From NCBI GenBank assembly GCA_016932135.1, contig JAFGDJ010000095.1, positions 1 to 39,310 on the forward strand: a stretch of 39,310 bases of DNA. The letters are read 5' to 3'. The position numbers and the translations under genes were made by a program. A model generated the notes under the pieces. The model had not been told where the DNA came from. It was given only the letters and a program-made list of their open reading frames with translations, and did no database searches. Origin of the DNA: Spirochaetales bacterium. GTDB taxonomy: Bacteria; Spirochaetota; Spirochaetia; JAFGDJ01. Positions 16,483-24,092 of the stretch are shown here, piece by piece (positions within the stretch are counted from its first letter, which is position 1; every line of letters begins with the position of its first letter).

Positions 16483-17472
16483 ATGAAAGCGAAAACGACC
16501 AGAAGAATTCTGGTATTTCTGATGGCCCTGCTGATGGTAGTGAGCTTTACCAGTTGTGAGGCCTTTATTCTCTGGATGGCCGAAGAGCTGTTGTTGACGG
16601 ACATCACGGGAAAGGCGGTCAACGCCCAGGCTACAGGGGCAGAAACAGAATGGTGGCTATCCGGCACCGATTCTCTCTCCGGGGCCGCGATCAGCCTTTA
16701 CGCGGAAGCCGCGGACGGCGGTTTCTCTTCCGCGGCAAGTTACACGGGATACCTCGGTTCCACCGGCGCCTACACCATCTACGACATCGCCCCCGGCCGA
16801 TATAAGATCAGCGGCGAATTAACCGGCTGGACCTTTGTTCCCCGATACGCGGACATCGACGGAGACGACATGGTTATTCCCGATCTCATCGCCTACCGTT
16901 CGGTGAACAACGAAGTGCTGATCTTTGTCTCCTGGGAAGACACCTCTATCGACGTGGACGGGATTCTTTCCTATGATACCGATACTTCGCCCGGAGGAAG
17001 ATCCTTCATTACTACTTCCACGCCGTCTTATCCCGGCTACATCAACCTGGATCGGTCGGTTGCCATACCTTCTGACACATCGATTCCCCGGGTGGAAACC
17101 ATCTCAATTGCAGATTATCCCAACCCCGATGTAGCCCACTATGATATAGCCTATGACCCGGATCTGCTGCCCTACAACCAGATGAGGTACTACGTGAAAG
17201 CCAACGGCACGGCCAGCCTCACCGGGGTGGATGACGGAAGCAACTCAACCAAGGCCGCTTACGCCCAGGTGGACGTGATGTACAACGCCGTTCATTACGG
17301 AGTCTGGGAGCTTCCTTACAATACCCTGGAAGATGTGCTCCACGTGGTGACCATCGACGCGGTTGACGAAGGGAGCAGTGTGTCTTTTACCATCTACTCC
17401 GCCGGCAATGCCGGTTATGGCGTACGGAGTCTTTCACCCGGCGGCGCCGTGGTTGTCAACGCGCTCAAGTAA
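16483..17472 (+). CDS. Lipoprotein with carboxypeptidase-regulatory-like and YfaP-like regions
   Basis: The 329-residue protein has a basic N-terminus, a hydrophobic core and a lipobox FTSC (Cys25). Residues about 35-125 look like a Cna-B/carboxypeptidase-regulatory beta-sandwich (SLSGAAISLYA, GAYTIYDIAPGRYKISGEL). The second half (EVLIFVSWEDTSIDVDGILSYD, HYGVWELPYNTLEDVLHV) resembles YfaP/DUF2135-type domains, but this is by eye. The start has GGAGG with 6-base spacing. It is followed after 12 bases by a PEGA-repeat protein, so both are probably co-expressed envelope proteins. Function unknown. Confidence 0.8.
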   Translation: MKAKTTRRILVFLMALLMVVSFTSCEAFILWMAEELLLTDITGKAVNAQATGAETEWWLSGTDSLSGAAISLYAEAADGGFSSAASYTGYLGSTGAYTIYDIAPGRYKISGELTGWTFVPRYADIDGDDMVIPDLIAYRSVNNEVLIFVSWEDTSIDVDGILSYDTDTSPGGRSFITTSTPSYPGYINLDRSVAIPSDTSIPRVETISIADYPNPDVAHYDIAYDPDLLPYNQMRYYVKANGTASLTGVDDGSNSTKAAYAQVDVMYNAVHYGVWELPYNTLEDVLHVVTIDAVDEGSSVSFTIYSAGNAGYGVRSLSPGGAVVVNALK

Positions 17473-17484
17473 GGGGCAGATAGT

Positions 17485-18249
17485 ATGAAAAAGGTCATTA
17501 TTCTATTGCTGATCACCCTTCTGCTTCCCGGATTTATCTTTGCCCAGCGGAGCACCGGCTCGACGTCATCGAATTTTACCCTGACCGTAACAGCCAATGT
17601 CAGGGGAGCCGGCGTCATGATTACCGGGGGGTCAATAAACGGGGTTCTGCAAGGCTCGACGCCCTTTTCCACCAGCCTGCCGAAGGAAATTTACCAGGTC
17701 ACCGTAAACGCTCCGGGCTATAACAGCCAGACCCAAAACGTGCAGCTCACCGCCGACCAGACCGTCAATTTCAACCTGGCGCCGGCTAATTTTTCGTTGA
17801 ACATAACCAGCAATGTGCCCGGCGCCCGGATACGGATTCAGGGAAACGGCCAGAACATCAACGGTACGGCCAACATGTCGGTGCAGCTTCCCCCGGGGAC
17901 CTATCAGATCGCCGCGGTGGCCCAGGGGTACCAGGCCCAGGCCCAGCAGGTAGTGTTGAACAACAACCAGACGGTCACTTTTATGCTGATGCCTTTAACT
18001 GCCAAAGCCACGGTTATCTTAGGTCCGTCGATTCTTAATCCGAGGGTCGGAAACCCGGCGGCCCAGGTGAAAATCTTCGATAACGGCCAGTTGCTCCGGG
18101 GAACGGAGTTTGACCTGAATCCGGGGCAGCACACCCTGCGGGTGGAAACCGGAGGCTTCTCCTTCGAGATCACCTTGCAGCTGGAAGCCGGGAAGGAATA
18201 CCGGATAGAGCCCTACGGCGGTTTCATCGTCAACGGGCAGCGGATGTAA
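17485..18249 (+). CDS. Exported PEGA-repeat protein
   Basis: The 254-residue protein has a signal peptide (MKKVIILLLITLLLPG..FAQ). Two PEGA-type repeats follow. The first spans about 28-100 (GSTPFSTSLPKEIYQVTVNA, then GYNSQTQNVQLTADQTV). The second spans about 100-172 (VPGARIRIQG, LPPGTYQIAAVAQGY, QQVVLNNNQTV). A third, more divergent beta domain runs to the end. PEGA domains are surface beta-sandwiches common in spirochaete envelope proteins and are thought to mediate binding. Translation starts at the ATG at 17485 with AAGGGG 8 bases upstream. It is in an operon with the preceding lipoprotein. Confidence 0.85.
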   Translation: MKKVIILLLITLLLPGFIFAQRSTGSTSSNFTLTVTANVRGAGVMITGGSINGVLQGSTPFSTSLPKEIYQVTVNAPGYNSQTQNVQLTADQTVNFNLAPANFSLNITSNVPGARIRIQGNGQNINGTANMSVQLPPGTYQIAAVAQGYQAQAQQVVLNNNQTVTFMLMPLTAKATVILGPSILNPRVGNPAAQVKIFDNGQLLRGTEFDLNPGQHTLRVETGGFSFEITLQLEAGKEYRIEPYGGFIVNGQRM

Positions 18250-18270
18250 GAACAGAAGTGTGTGGGATCA

Positions 18271-18304
18271 GTGTGAGTGTGAGGTGTATATCTCACACTC
18301 ACAC
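18271..18304. terminator. 13-bp perfect hairpin between convergent genes
   Basis: GTGTGAGTGTGAG (18271-18283) is exactly complementary to CTCACACTCACAC (18292-18304) with an 8-base loop. It lies in the 83-base gap between the 3' ends of the PEGA gene and the MFS permease gene. No T tract follows on either strand. A bidirectional terminator or mRNA 3'-end protector is the likely role. Confidence 0.55.
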
Positions 18305-18332
18305 CACTTCAAACAGAAAGATTTAATAAAAA

Positions 18333-19565
18333 CTACTTCCTCAAACGCATAAAGGGATACAGCAATACCACCAGGCCGCCGAACAAGGCCAGGGCGATGC
18401 CTACGCTGAAGGTGTCGGCTAAAAAACCTAAGAGAGGAGCGAAAACCGCCACGAAAAGACTTTTTGCCTGGGATTCCCCCGAAAGCCCAGAGGCCAGGAT
18501 ACCCCGCTCTATCCGGTCGCTGACGTACCCCAGGGTTACCGGACGCCGGAGGTTTTCCAGCACGTAATACAGAATAAACAGGATCACCGCCGGTAAAGCC
18601 AGATCCCACCGAAGGAAGAACCCGGAAGCCGCCAGAAAAACCGCCGCCGTCAGCCAGGTGAGGTTGAGGACGGTGGTGTCCTTTCTTTTCCCCGATGTCA
18701 AGAACCCCGCGGACATGGAGGCCCGGGAGGTGAGAATATAAAGCAGGCAGTACACCATCCCGGTGATCAGGGCAATCCGCTGCTGGTCCCCCAGGCCGGT
18801 CATCAAAGGCAGGGAAAGGGCCAGTGCGGCCAGCACGGGCTGCAGGTAATCCTTCGAGGTTTTAAAGAAAGCGTCGAAGAGGGATGAGTTCGCCAGAGCC
18901 TTTCGGGTGGTTCCCGTGGTAAAGAGTTTTATGAACCCCCCGAACACTTCCCGAGCCCTTTCCTTTATCGATGCCGAACCGTCGCCTCCGGTTCCGTCTA
19001 ATTCCTTCGGATAGCTCATCATGAGGAAAAGACCGGCTACGTAAGGGAAGGCGGTAAAGAGAAAGACGTGGCGATAGGATTTGGCGATAAAGACAATGGC
19101 TGCCGCTATCAGGGCGGATAAGGCGGAACCCAGTTGAGCCCAGCCCCGGGTGTGACCGTAGTAAGCAACCTTTAGATGGGTGATCTTCTTCAAAGTCATG
19201 TATTCGAAGATCATAGCTTTGTGAGTCCCCGTACGGAAGGCTTCTCCGAAGGCAAAGAGAATCATGGCCGCGATCTGCATGGGAAAGCTTCTAAAGAAGA
19301 AGAACAACAGGAAGGAACAAATATACGACAGAAAGGAGAACACCATGGTCCTGCGGCGCCCAGCAATATCGGCGGCCATCCCCGTGGGTATTTCAAGAAT
19401 ATTGGTGGCTATCTCGCGGATGGAAAAAAGAAGGCCGATCTGCAGAAAGTGGAGACCCGATTCGAGAAAGAAAAACACCAGGTAGGGGTCGAAAAACTGT
19501 AGGTTCTTAATAAAGCCGTACAAACAGAATTTTCTATATTGTCCGTCTTTATATTGCTTTTCCAT
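18333..19565 (-). CDS. Major facilitator superfamily permease
   Basis: The 410-residue, very hydrophobic protein has about twelve predicted membrane helices. The loop between helices 2 and 3 has the MFS signature in the form GMAADIAGRRRTM, preceded by EIPTG as in putative drug or sugar efflux members. A soluble loop in the middle (about 185-215, DGTGGDGSASIKERAREV) divides the two halves as usual. The substrate cannot be inferred. The ATG at 19565 is only 15 bases downstream of a tRNA 3' end on the same strand, with a weak AGAG motif, so the gene is probably transcribed from the tRNA promoter. Confidence 0.88.
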   Translation of the reverse strand: MEKQYKDGQYRKFCLYGFIKNLQFFDPYLVFFFLESGLHFLQIGLLFSIREIATNILEIPTGMAADIAGRRRTMVFSFLSYICSFLLFFFFRSFPMQIAAMILFAFGEAFRTGTHKAMIFEYMTLKKITHLKVAYYGHTRGWAQLGSALSALIAAAIVFIAKSYRHVFLFTAFPYVAGLFLMMSYPKELDGTGGDGSASIKERAREVFGGFIKLFTTGTTRKALANSSLFDAFFKTSKDYLQPVLAALALSLPLMTGLGDQQRIALITGMVYCLLYILTSRASMSAGFLTSGKRKDTTVLNLTWLTAAVFLAASGFFLRWDLALPAVILFILYYVLENLRRPVTLGYVSDRIERGILASGLSGESQAKSLFVAVFAPLLGFLADTFSVGIALALFGGLVVLLYPFMRLRK

Positions 19566-19580
19566 GAGTCTCTATTCTTT

Positions 19581-19653
19581 TAGTGGCGAAGGGATTTGAA
19601 CCCCTGACCGAACGGATATGAGCCGTTTGCTCTACCGACTGAGCTACGCCACC
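19581..19653 (-). tRNA. tRNA-Met (CAU anticodon), possibly tRNA-Ile2
   Basis: The 73-base cloverleaf reads on the minus strand: acceptor GGTGGCG/CGCCACT (G1-U72 wobble), D-arm GCTC..GAGC, anticodon stem AACGG/CCGTT with loop CTCATAT (anticodon CAT), variable loop CGGTC, T-arm AGGGG/CCCTT with loop TTCAAAT, and discriminator A. CCA is not encoded. The anticodon stem lacks the GGG/CCC pairs of initiator tRNA, so it is an elongator. Elongator Met is favoured, but a lysidine-modified Ile2 tRNA has the same anticodon and cannot be excluded. Confidence 0.93.
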
Positions 19654-19671
19654 ATAATAACAATGTACCGC

Positions 19672-19700
19672 ACTATACCAGCCGGGTTAAGACATGTCAA
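19672..19700 (-). promoter_or_regulatory. Strong sigma70-type promoter for the tRNA
   Basis: On the minus strand TTGACA (19700-19695) and TATAGT (19677-19672) are separated by exactly 17 bases. The tRNA 5' end is 18 bases beyond the -10 box. This is the best-matching promoter in the window and probably also drives the MFS gene. Confidence 0.85.
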
Positions 19701-19719
19701 TACTTTCTCATCCGGGCAG

Positions 19720-19748
19720 TTGCGTATCGGCGAGCGTCAGGGTAAGAT
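19720..19748 (+). promoter_or_regulatory. Weak candidate promoter for the thioesterase gene
   Basis: TTGCGT (19720-19725) and TAAGAT (19743-19748) are separated by 17 bases, 40 bases before the ATG at 19789. The leader ends with an AAGGAAGG ribosome-binding site. The match to consensus is only moderate. Confidence 0.35.
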
Positions 19749-19788
19749 GAGAGGCAAAAAAACCGGACGCCGGTGATAAGGAAGGATC

Positions 19789-20187
19789 ATGACACACAGG
19801 TGCGCTCACAGGGTCAGAAGCTATGAACTGGACGGCAATAACCATGTAAATAACGCCGTGTATCTTAACTATTTCGAATACGCCAGAATGGAATTCCTTA
19901 AGGATATAGGATTCGATTACAGGAACTTCAGAGAAAAAGGTTATTCCCTCTTTGTGACGGAGATTCATGTAAAGTATCATCAAGCCGCCACCGTGCTGGA
20001 TGAATTGGTTATCACGACCCGGCCCATAAAAAAACGCCGGGCCAGCGGGGTATTTCGCCAGGTAATTAGCCGGGACGGGGAGGAACTTTGTTCCGCCGAT
20101 ATCACCTGGGCCTGTATCAATTCCTGCGGCAAGCCCGAAGCCCTGCCTGGAGAATTCGACCTGAAAGCCCTGTACCCCGAAGTATAG
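19789..20187 (+). CDS. Hotdog-fold acyl-CoA thioesterase (4HBT/YbgC-like)
   Basis: The 132-residue protein has the length and motif order of single-domain hotdog thioesterases: ELDGNNHVNNAVYLNYFEYAR at residues 13-33 includes the conserved helix-start region around Asn/His, and VTEIHVKYHQAATVLDEL forms the central strands. Members hydrolyse acyl-CoA or 4-hydroxybenzoyl-CoA thioesters. The start codon has AAGGAAGG upstream. It is a single gene between the tRNA (divergent) and the STAND-like gene (convergent, 3 bases between stops). The acyl chain preference cannot be told from sequence. Confidence 0.88.
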   Translation: MTHRCAHRVRSYELDGNNHVNNAVYLNYFEYARMEFLKDIGFDYRNFREKGYSLFVTEIHVKYHQAATVLDELVITTRPIKKRRASGVFRQVISRDGEELCSADITWACINSCGKPEALPGEFDLKALYPEV

Positions 20188-20190
20188 CAG

Positions 20191-23142
20191 CTAGATCAGT
20201 TTTCGTTCCCGGCCTTCTTTCATAAGCCGGGCGTTCCAGTAGTTATTCCACAGAAAAGACTGTTTCATTTTAGGATTGGCGATATGGCTCGCCCTGCCCT
20301 GCAGATATTTCAGCGCCCGGCTTAGGAGAGTCAAGCGGTTTATCTCTTCGTCTTCCTCTCGCACCGTCAGCGTATCGGCGGCAAAATAGCAGTACAGCAT
20401 ATTGTGAGGGTCCGCCTCGCCGAGTTTTTCATCTCTGGTCAATCGGTTCAGCTCCGCCAGGGCTTCACCCCGGTCACCCGCTTTGCCCGCCAGGTAACTC
20501 CGAAACCCTCGCATCAAATGGGCTAACACACTCCCCCGCTCCGGAGACCCCAGAGCACGGCCTTCCATGTTATTGTACCCGTTACTCCAGTCTACCACCT
20601 CACCGGGGTAGAGTTTGCCGTCCTGTTCCAGATCTTCCTCCGGCAGGTTCTGCAGGATTTCATAGGCTTCCCGGAGGTCTCCCGACATATAAACCGTTTC
20701 CGCCTTGTACAAGAGGGGCTCCCGTTCCTCCGTCAGTTCCTCATATCCCCCGAGAGCATCGGGAAAGCGGAACAGATATCCCTGCCCTCGGTACAGCCAG
20801 GCCTTCACAACTCTTAAGGCTTGGCGATGGTCGTACAGCTCCGCTAAGGTCAAGGCGCGGCAAAAGAAATCCGCCGCCTCAGTGTAGTTCCCTAAGGACA
20901 TGTAGATTCTGCCGGTGAGAAAATAACTGTAAGTTTCCTGGCTCTTCCTGCCTCCCCGGGAGAAAAGACTTCCCGCTTCACTGGACAGGTCCAAGGCTCG
21001 ATCCAGATTTCCCACCAGGTAACCGGCCTCCGCTTCATACAACAGGGCCAGTCCTTCCAGGGCGGGATGCTGCCTCCCCCGGAGGAGATCGGAGGCCAGG
21101 GTGAAGTACTCCAGGGCTTCCACCGTCTTACCCAAGGCCATCATGGCCAGGCCTACGGCTATATTACCCCGGCCGGAAAGCTCGTCTTCCTCCGACTCTT
21201 CCAGCAGTACTAAAGCACGCTTTGCCGAAATGAGGCTCTTTCTGAATTCCCGGAGGCGATAGAGGTACCCGGCATACTCCAATCGGTATTTTGACGCGGC
21301 TATTCTCTCTCGTAATTCCTCTATATCATCGTATTCTTCCAGAGGAAATCGCGGGGGGTCGGCCCTCAGTCCAAGGACAGCTAATCGAAGGCTCATGCTC
21401 CGCATATGTAAATCAAAAAAGAGGTGATCTCCCGATTCTTTGCGCTTTTCCAGCACAGGTATTATCTCTTTGAGAAAGGTTTCCATGCCGACGAGCTCAC
21501 CCTCTTCAACAATCCCGTCTAGCCGGCGATGGATAAATACTACTGCGGCTCTAAAATCGGCGTAGGCTGCAAAAATCCTGCAGGTCTCCATCCCCAGCGT
21601 TTGAAGGTCTTGAGAGCAAAGAGCAAGAAGGGTATCGATCATCCGCCGTGGAAAAACCTCCTCGGGACCGGTGGTCCGCTGAATGATATAATCGACCAGT
21701 TCCAGGGGGTCCACAGGTCCGCAGCCGCCGTTATCGGTCAATCCTGAGAAGTCACACTCGTCCCTCCCCCTTAAAGCCCTGGAGGTCGGCAGACCGGTCT
21801 CTTCCAACAGGCGCATCGGAGAAAGGCCGTACACTCCCCGGGAAAGGCCGGAGGCTAAAAGAAACATTCGCCCTTCGAAGGATAACAGATCCGTTAAAGC
21901 CCTGGCCGTATCCTCAGCCTTCAGGGTAGGATCCACCGTTTTACCCTGACGCTTCAGCGCCAGATGCAAAAGAAAGAGCTCCCCGTTCGTTTCCTCGGCC
22001 ATACCCGCTCTATCGGCATCGGGAGCCTCACGATGCTCCAGCCTGGCAAGCCGGCGTTCCAGGTCGATTCTCCGGGGTGAAGGAACCTTCAGCTTAACCT
22101 TGGGAAAATGTTCCAAGGTCTCGGGAAGCTGCGGAGTCCATGAGAGAACCACCGGCACCAGGGTGGAACCCGCCAGCCCTTCGGCGAAGAGTCTGTTAAG
22201 AATCCGCAGTGTAGCCGGGGAATAACTATCGAAAGATTCGCATATCAGGACAGGCGGGAGTCCGAGGTCGCTCATACAGCGAAAATACGCCCTGAGATAG
22301 AGCTGATACATCAGGAGAAAGGATGTTTCCCGCCGATCCCCCGGGTGTTCCATGATACAGTTGAAATATTCCTGCCATACCCTCTTTTCATGGGTAAACC
22401 GGAGATAAGGAAGCAGCTTGTCGAGCTTCCATCTTTCCATGCCTCGCAAGAAGGGACTTTCGGGAAAATCCCCTGAAGCCGCCGGGGTAACTACCAACCA
22501 GGGAACTTCAGGAATATCCTTAGCCAAAGTTTCCAGGGCTTTCCACAGATTGTACCGTTTTGCCGCTCCTTCCGGCCCGTAGATGTGTATGATCCGGCAT
22601 TCGTCATTCCCATCCAGTTCGGGTACCAGAAGCTCGAGAATCCTGTTCAGGAGGTTCTCCCGGTACAGAATTTCCCAGGGGACAGATTCAGCCTCACCGC
22701 TTCCGACTTCTTTCTCCACCGGACGGTCTTCCATCGATTTTGCAACGGTAGTATCGTATTTTTCAAAGGCTCGCAGGCCGGGCCCTAAAATAAATTGTTC
22801 ATCCCCGCCGGTACGGTAGAGCTGGTCCCGGAGAATATCAAAGGCGAGATCTTCATCCCGGTCTTTCACCGCGTCTACAATCAACGAAAAACCCTGCAGC
22901 TCTTCCCTCTCTTCCTGGAAAAAGGTAAAAACCTGTTTCATGTGATCCAGAAATACCGACGGCGAACCCGTTGAACCGGAGAAACAATAATGAAATAAAT
23001 CCCGGTTATGTCTTACCAGTGAGCCTGAAAAGGAGGCGCAAAGACCGTCCATCTGTTCCAAAGCCGATAGAAACGCCTTGTTCCCGGTTTTTCTTAACTG
23101 GCCGGCGGAGGATATTTCAAGAAGCACGTCAATTTCATTCAT
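20191..23142 (-). CDS. Large STAND-like/TPR protein with degenerate P-loop
   Basis: The 983-residue protein has no signal or membrane segment. Residues about 180-370 look like a STAND/AAA-type ATPase as found in AfsR/SARP or adenylate-cyclase-associated proteins: a P-loop-like IHIYGPEGAAKRYN (185-198) and a downstream LPPVLICESFDSYS strand like Walker B. The P-loop lacks the usual Lys-Ser/Thr pair (here KRY), so nucleotide hydrolysis is doubtful. The C-terminal half (about 600-880) is helical with TPR-like repeats (for example EALEYFTLASDLL, NYTEAADFFCRALTLAELY). Such proteins are usually scaffolds in signalling. It is transcribed alone, divergently from the HATPase/PilZ pair. The real function is unknown. 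Confidence 0.7.
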   Translation of the reverse strand: MNEIDVLLEISSAGQLRKTGNKAFLSALEQMDGLCASFSGSLVRHNRDLFHYCFSGSTGSPSVFLDHMKQVFTFFQEEREELQGFSLIVDAVKDRDEDLAFDILRDQLYRTGGDEQFILGPGLRAFEKYDTTVAKSMEDRPVEKEVGSGEAESVPWEILYRENLLNRILELLVPELDGNDECRIIHIYGPEGAAKRYNLWKALETLAKDIPEVPWLVVTPAASGDFPESPFLRGMERWKLDKLLPYLRFTHEKRVWQEYFNCIMEHPGDRRETSFLLMYQLYLRAYFRCMSDLGLPPVLICESFDSYSPATLRILNRLFAEGLAGSTLVPVVLSWTPQLPETLEHFPKVKLKVPSPRRIDLERRLARLEHREAPDADRAGMAEETNGELFLLHLALKRQGKTVDPTLKAEDTARALTDLLSFEGRMFLLASGLSRGVYGLSPMRLLEETGLPTSRALRGRDECDFSGLTDNGGCGPVDPLELVDYIIQRTTGPEEVFPRRMIDTLLALCSQDLQTLGMETCRIFAAYADFRAAVVFIHRRLDGIVEEGELVGMETFLKEIIPVLEKRKESGDHLFFDLHMRSMSLRLAVLGLRADPPRFPLEEYDDIEELRERIAASKYRLEYAGYLYRLREFRKSLISAKRALVLLEESEEDELSGRGNIAVGLAMMALGKTVEALEYFTLASDLLRGRQHPALEGLALLYEAEAGYLVGNLDRALDLSSEAGSLFSRGGRKSQETYSYFLTGRIYMSLGNYTEAADFFCRALTLAELYDHRQALRVVKAWLYRGQGYLFRFPDALGGYEELTEEREPLLYKAETVYMSGDLREAYEILQNLPEEDLEQDGKLYPGEVVDWSNGYNNMEGRALGSPERGSVLAHLMRGFRSYLAGKAGDRGEALAELNRLTRDEKLGEADPHNMLYCYFAADTLTVREEDEEINRLTLLSRALKYLQGRASHIANPKMKQSFLWNNYWNARLMKEGRERKLI

Positions 23143-23193
23143 TTCTTATTCTTTTCTGTTGTCATATTGTGGTAATCCATATTATGATCGGCA

Positions 23194-23199
23194 TATACT
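23194..23199 (+). promoter_or_regulatory. -10 element before the HATPase gene
   Basis: TATACT (23194-23199) lies 20 bases before the ATG at 23220. No convincing -35 is visible. Its position supports the downstream start rather than the in-frame ATG at 23184, which lies upstream of the element. Confidence 0.4.
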
Positions 23200-23219
23200 C
23201 TAGAGACATCCAACGGATT

Positions 23220-23744
23220 ATGATACGAAAAATAGTATACTGCGACAAGGCTTATAAAAAAATCAGACTCAACATATCTCCCGGAGCAAAATTCAACACC
23301 ATTTTATCCACGATTAACAGGATTGATTATCCCGGTACGCCGGTAAAAAGCGAACACATAAATTACGCAATCTTAGAATTGATAAATAATTCTCTCCGAG
23401 CTCACCGGGAAAGAGATGAAAAGGATCCCGTGACCGTTGAGTTTTCCGTCAAGCCTCCGAATCTGCACGTGGATATCATCGACCGGGGTGGAGGTTTTAA
23501 CCCGGGAAAACTGCCCTTTTCCCTTTCCGCCGATCCCGATACGGTGGATATTCACAACGAAGAATTCAACGTCTATCGCAAGCAGAACGATTATAAACGC
23601 TTCGGTATGGGTTTTTATATTGTGAAGAAAACCTTTCAGACCTTTGAGCTTAGTTTCTATGACGGCAGCGGTAATCCTGTTCCCTGGGAACACGGCAATG
23701 TCATCGGTACCAGAATAAATCTCTCACTTGGAGAACTGTCATGA
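23220..23744 (+). CDS. Stand-alone HATPase-domain protein (kinase-like or anti-sigma-like)
   Basis: I chose the ATG at 23220 (174 residues) because the -10 element TATACT lies between it and the earlier ATG at 23184. The protein is essentially one GHKL ATP-binding domain: N-box ELINN (53-57), G1 box DRGGG (88-92) and G2 box FGMGF (128-132). It has no phosphoacceptor His domain, receiver or membrane segment. Known proteins of this shape are anti-sigma factor kinases (RsbW/SpoIIAB type) and regulatory HATPases. It overlaps the following PilZ gene by 4 bases (ATGA). No sigma factor or anti-anti-sigma factor is in the window. Confidence 0.8.
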   Translation: MIRKIVYCDKAYKKIRLNISPGAKFNTILSTINRIDYPGTPVKSEHINYAILELINNSLRAHRERDEKDPVTVEFSVKPPNLHVDIIDRGGGFNPGKLPFSLSADPDTVDIHNEEFNVYRKQNDYKRFGMGFYIVKKTFQTFELSFYDGSGNPVPWEHGNVIGTRINLSLGELS

Positions 23745-24088
23745 ACAATAGCGAACAAAGAGGTTCCGATAGGGAAAAATGTTACGCCAAATTCATTCTC
23801 AACACCGGAAGATTTCCCGGGTATGTCCGGGACGTATCCAACCTCGGTTTACGGATAGAAATTCCCGGGACGGTCGATCTTTCCGCCGGGGATAAGATTC
23901 AAGCCACCATTACTCCGGTGGAAGAAACCGAGGGACAGCCCTTCGGCGCCCTCCTGGAAGTCCGCTGGAATCGATGGGAAGATCCTTTTACCGCCTTAGG
24001 ACTGAAGCTCCTCGAACTCGACTCCGATGAGGGGCGGCTGGAATACGCCAAGCTCATTGAGTACTACGACATGAATATCCGGGATTAA
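23741..24088 (+). CDS. Single-domain PilZ protein
   Basis: The 115-residue protein is a PilZ domain with both cyclic-di-GMP motifs: RGSDR (7-11, RxxxR) and DVSNLG (31-36, D/NxSxxG). Binding is therefore likely. It has no signal peptide. Translation is coupled to the HATPase gene by an ATGA overlap, so the two products probably act together, for example with PilZ switching the HATPase domain or its target. It ends 4 bases before the convergent DUF1577-like gene. Confidence 0.85.
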   Translation: MNNSEQRGSDREKCYAKFILNTGRFPGYVRDVSNLGLRIEIPGTVDLSAGDKIQATITPVEETEGQPFGALLEVRWNRWEDPFTALGLKLLELDSDEGRLEYAKLIEYYDMNIRD

Positions 24089-24092
24089 AGAA

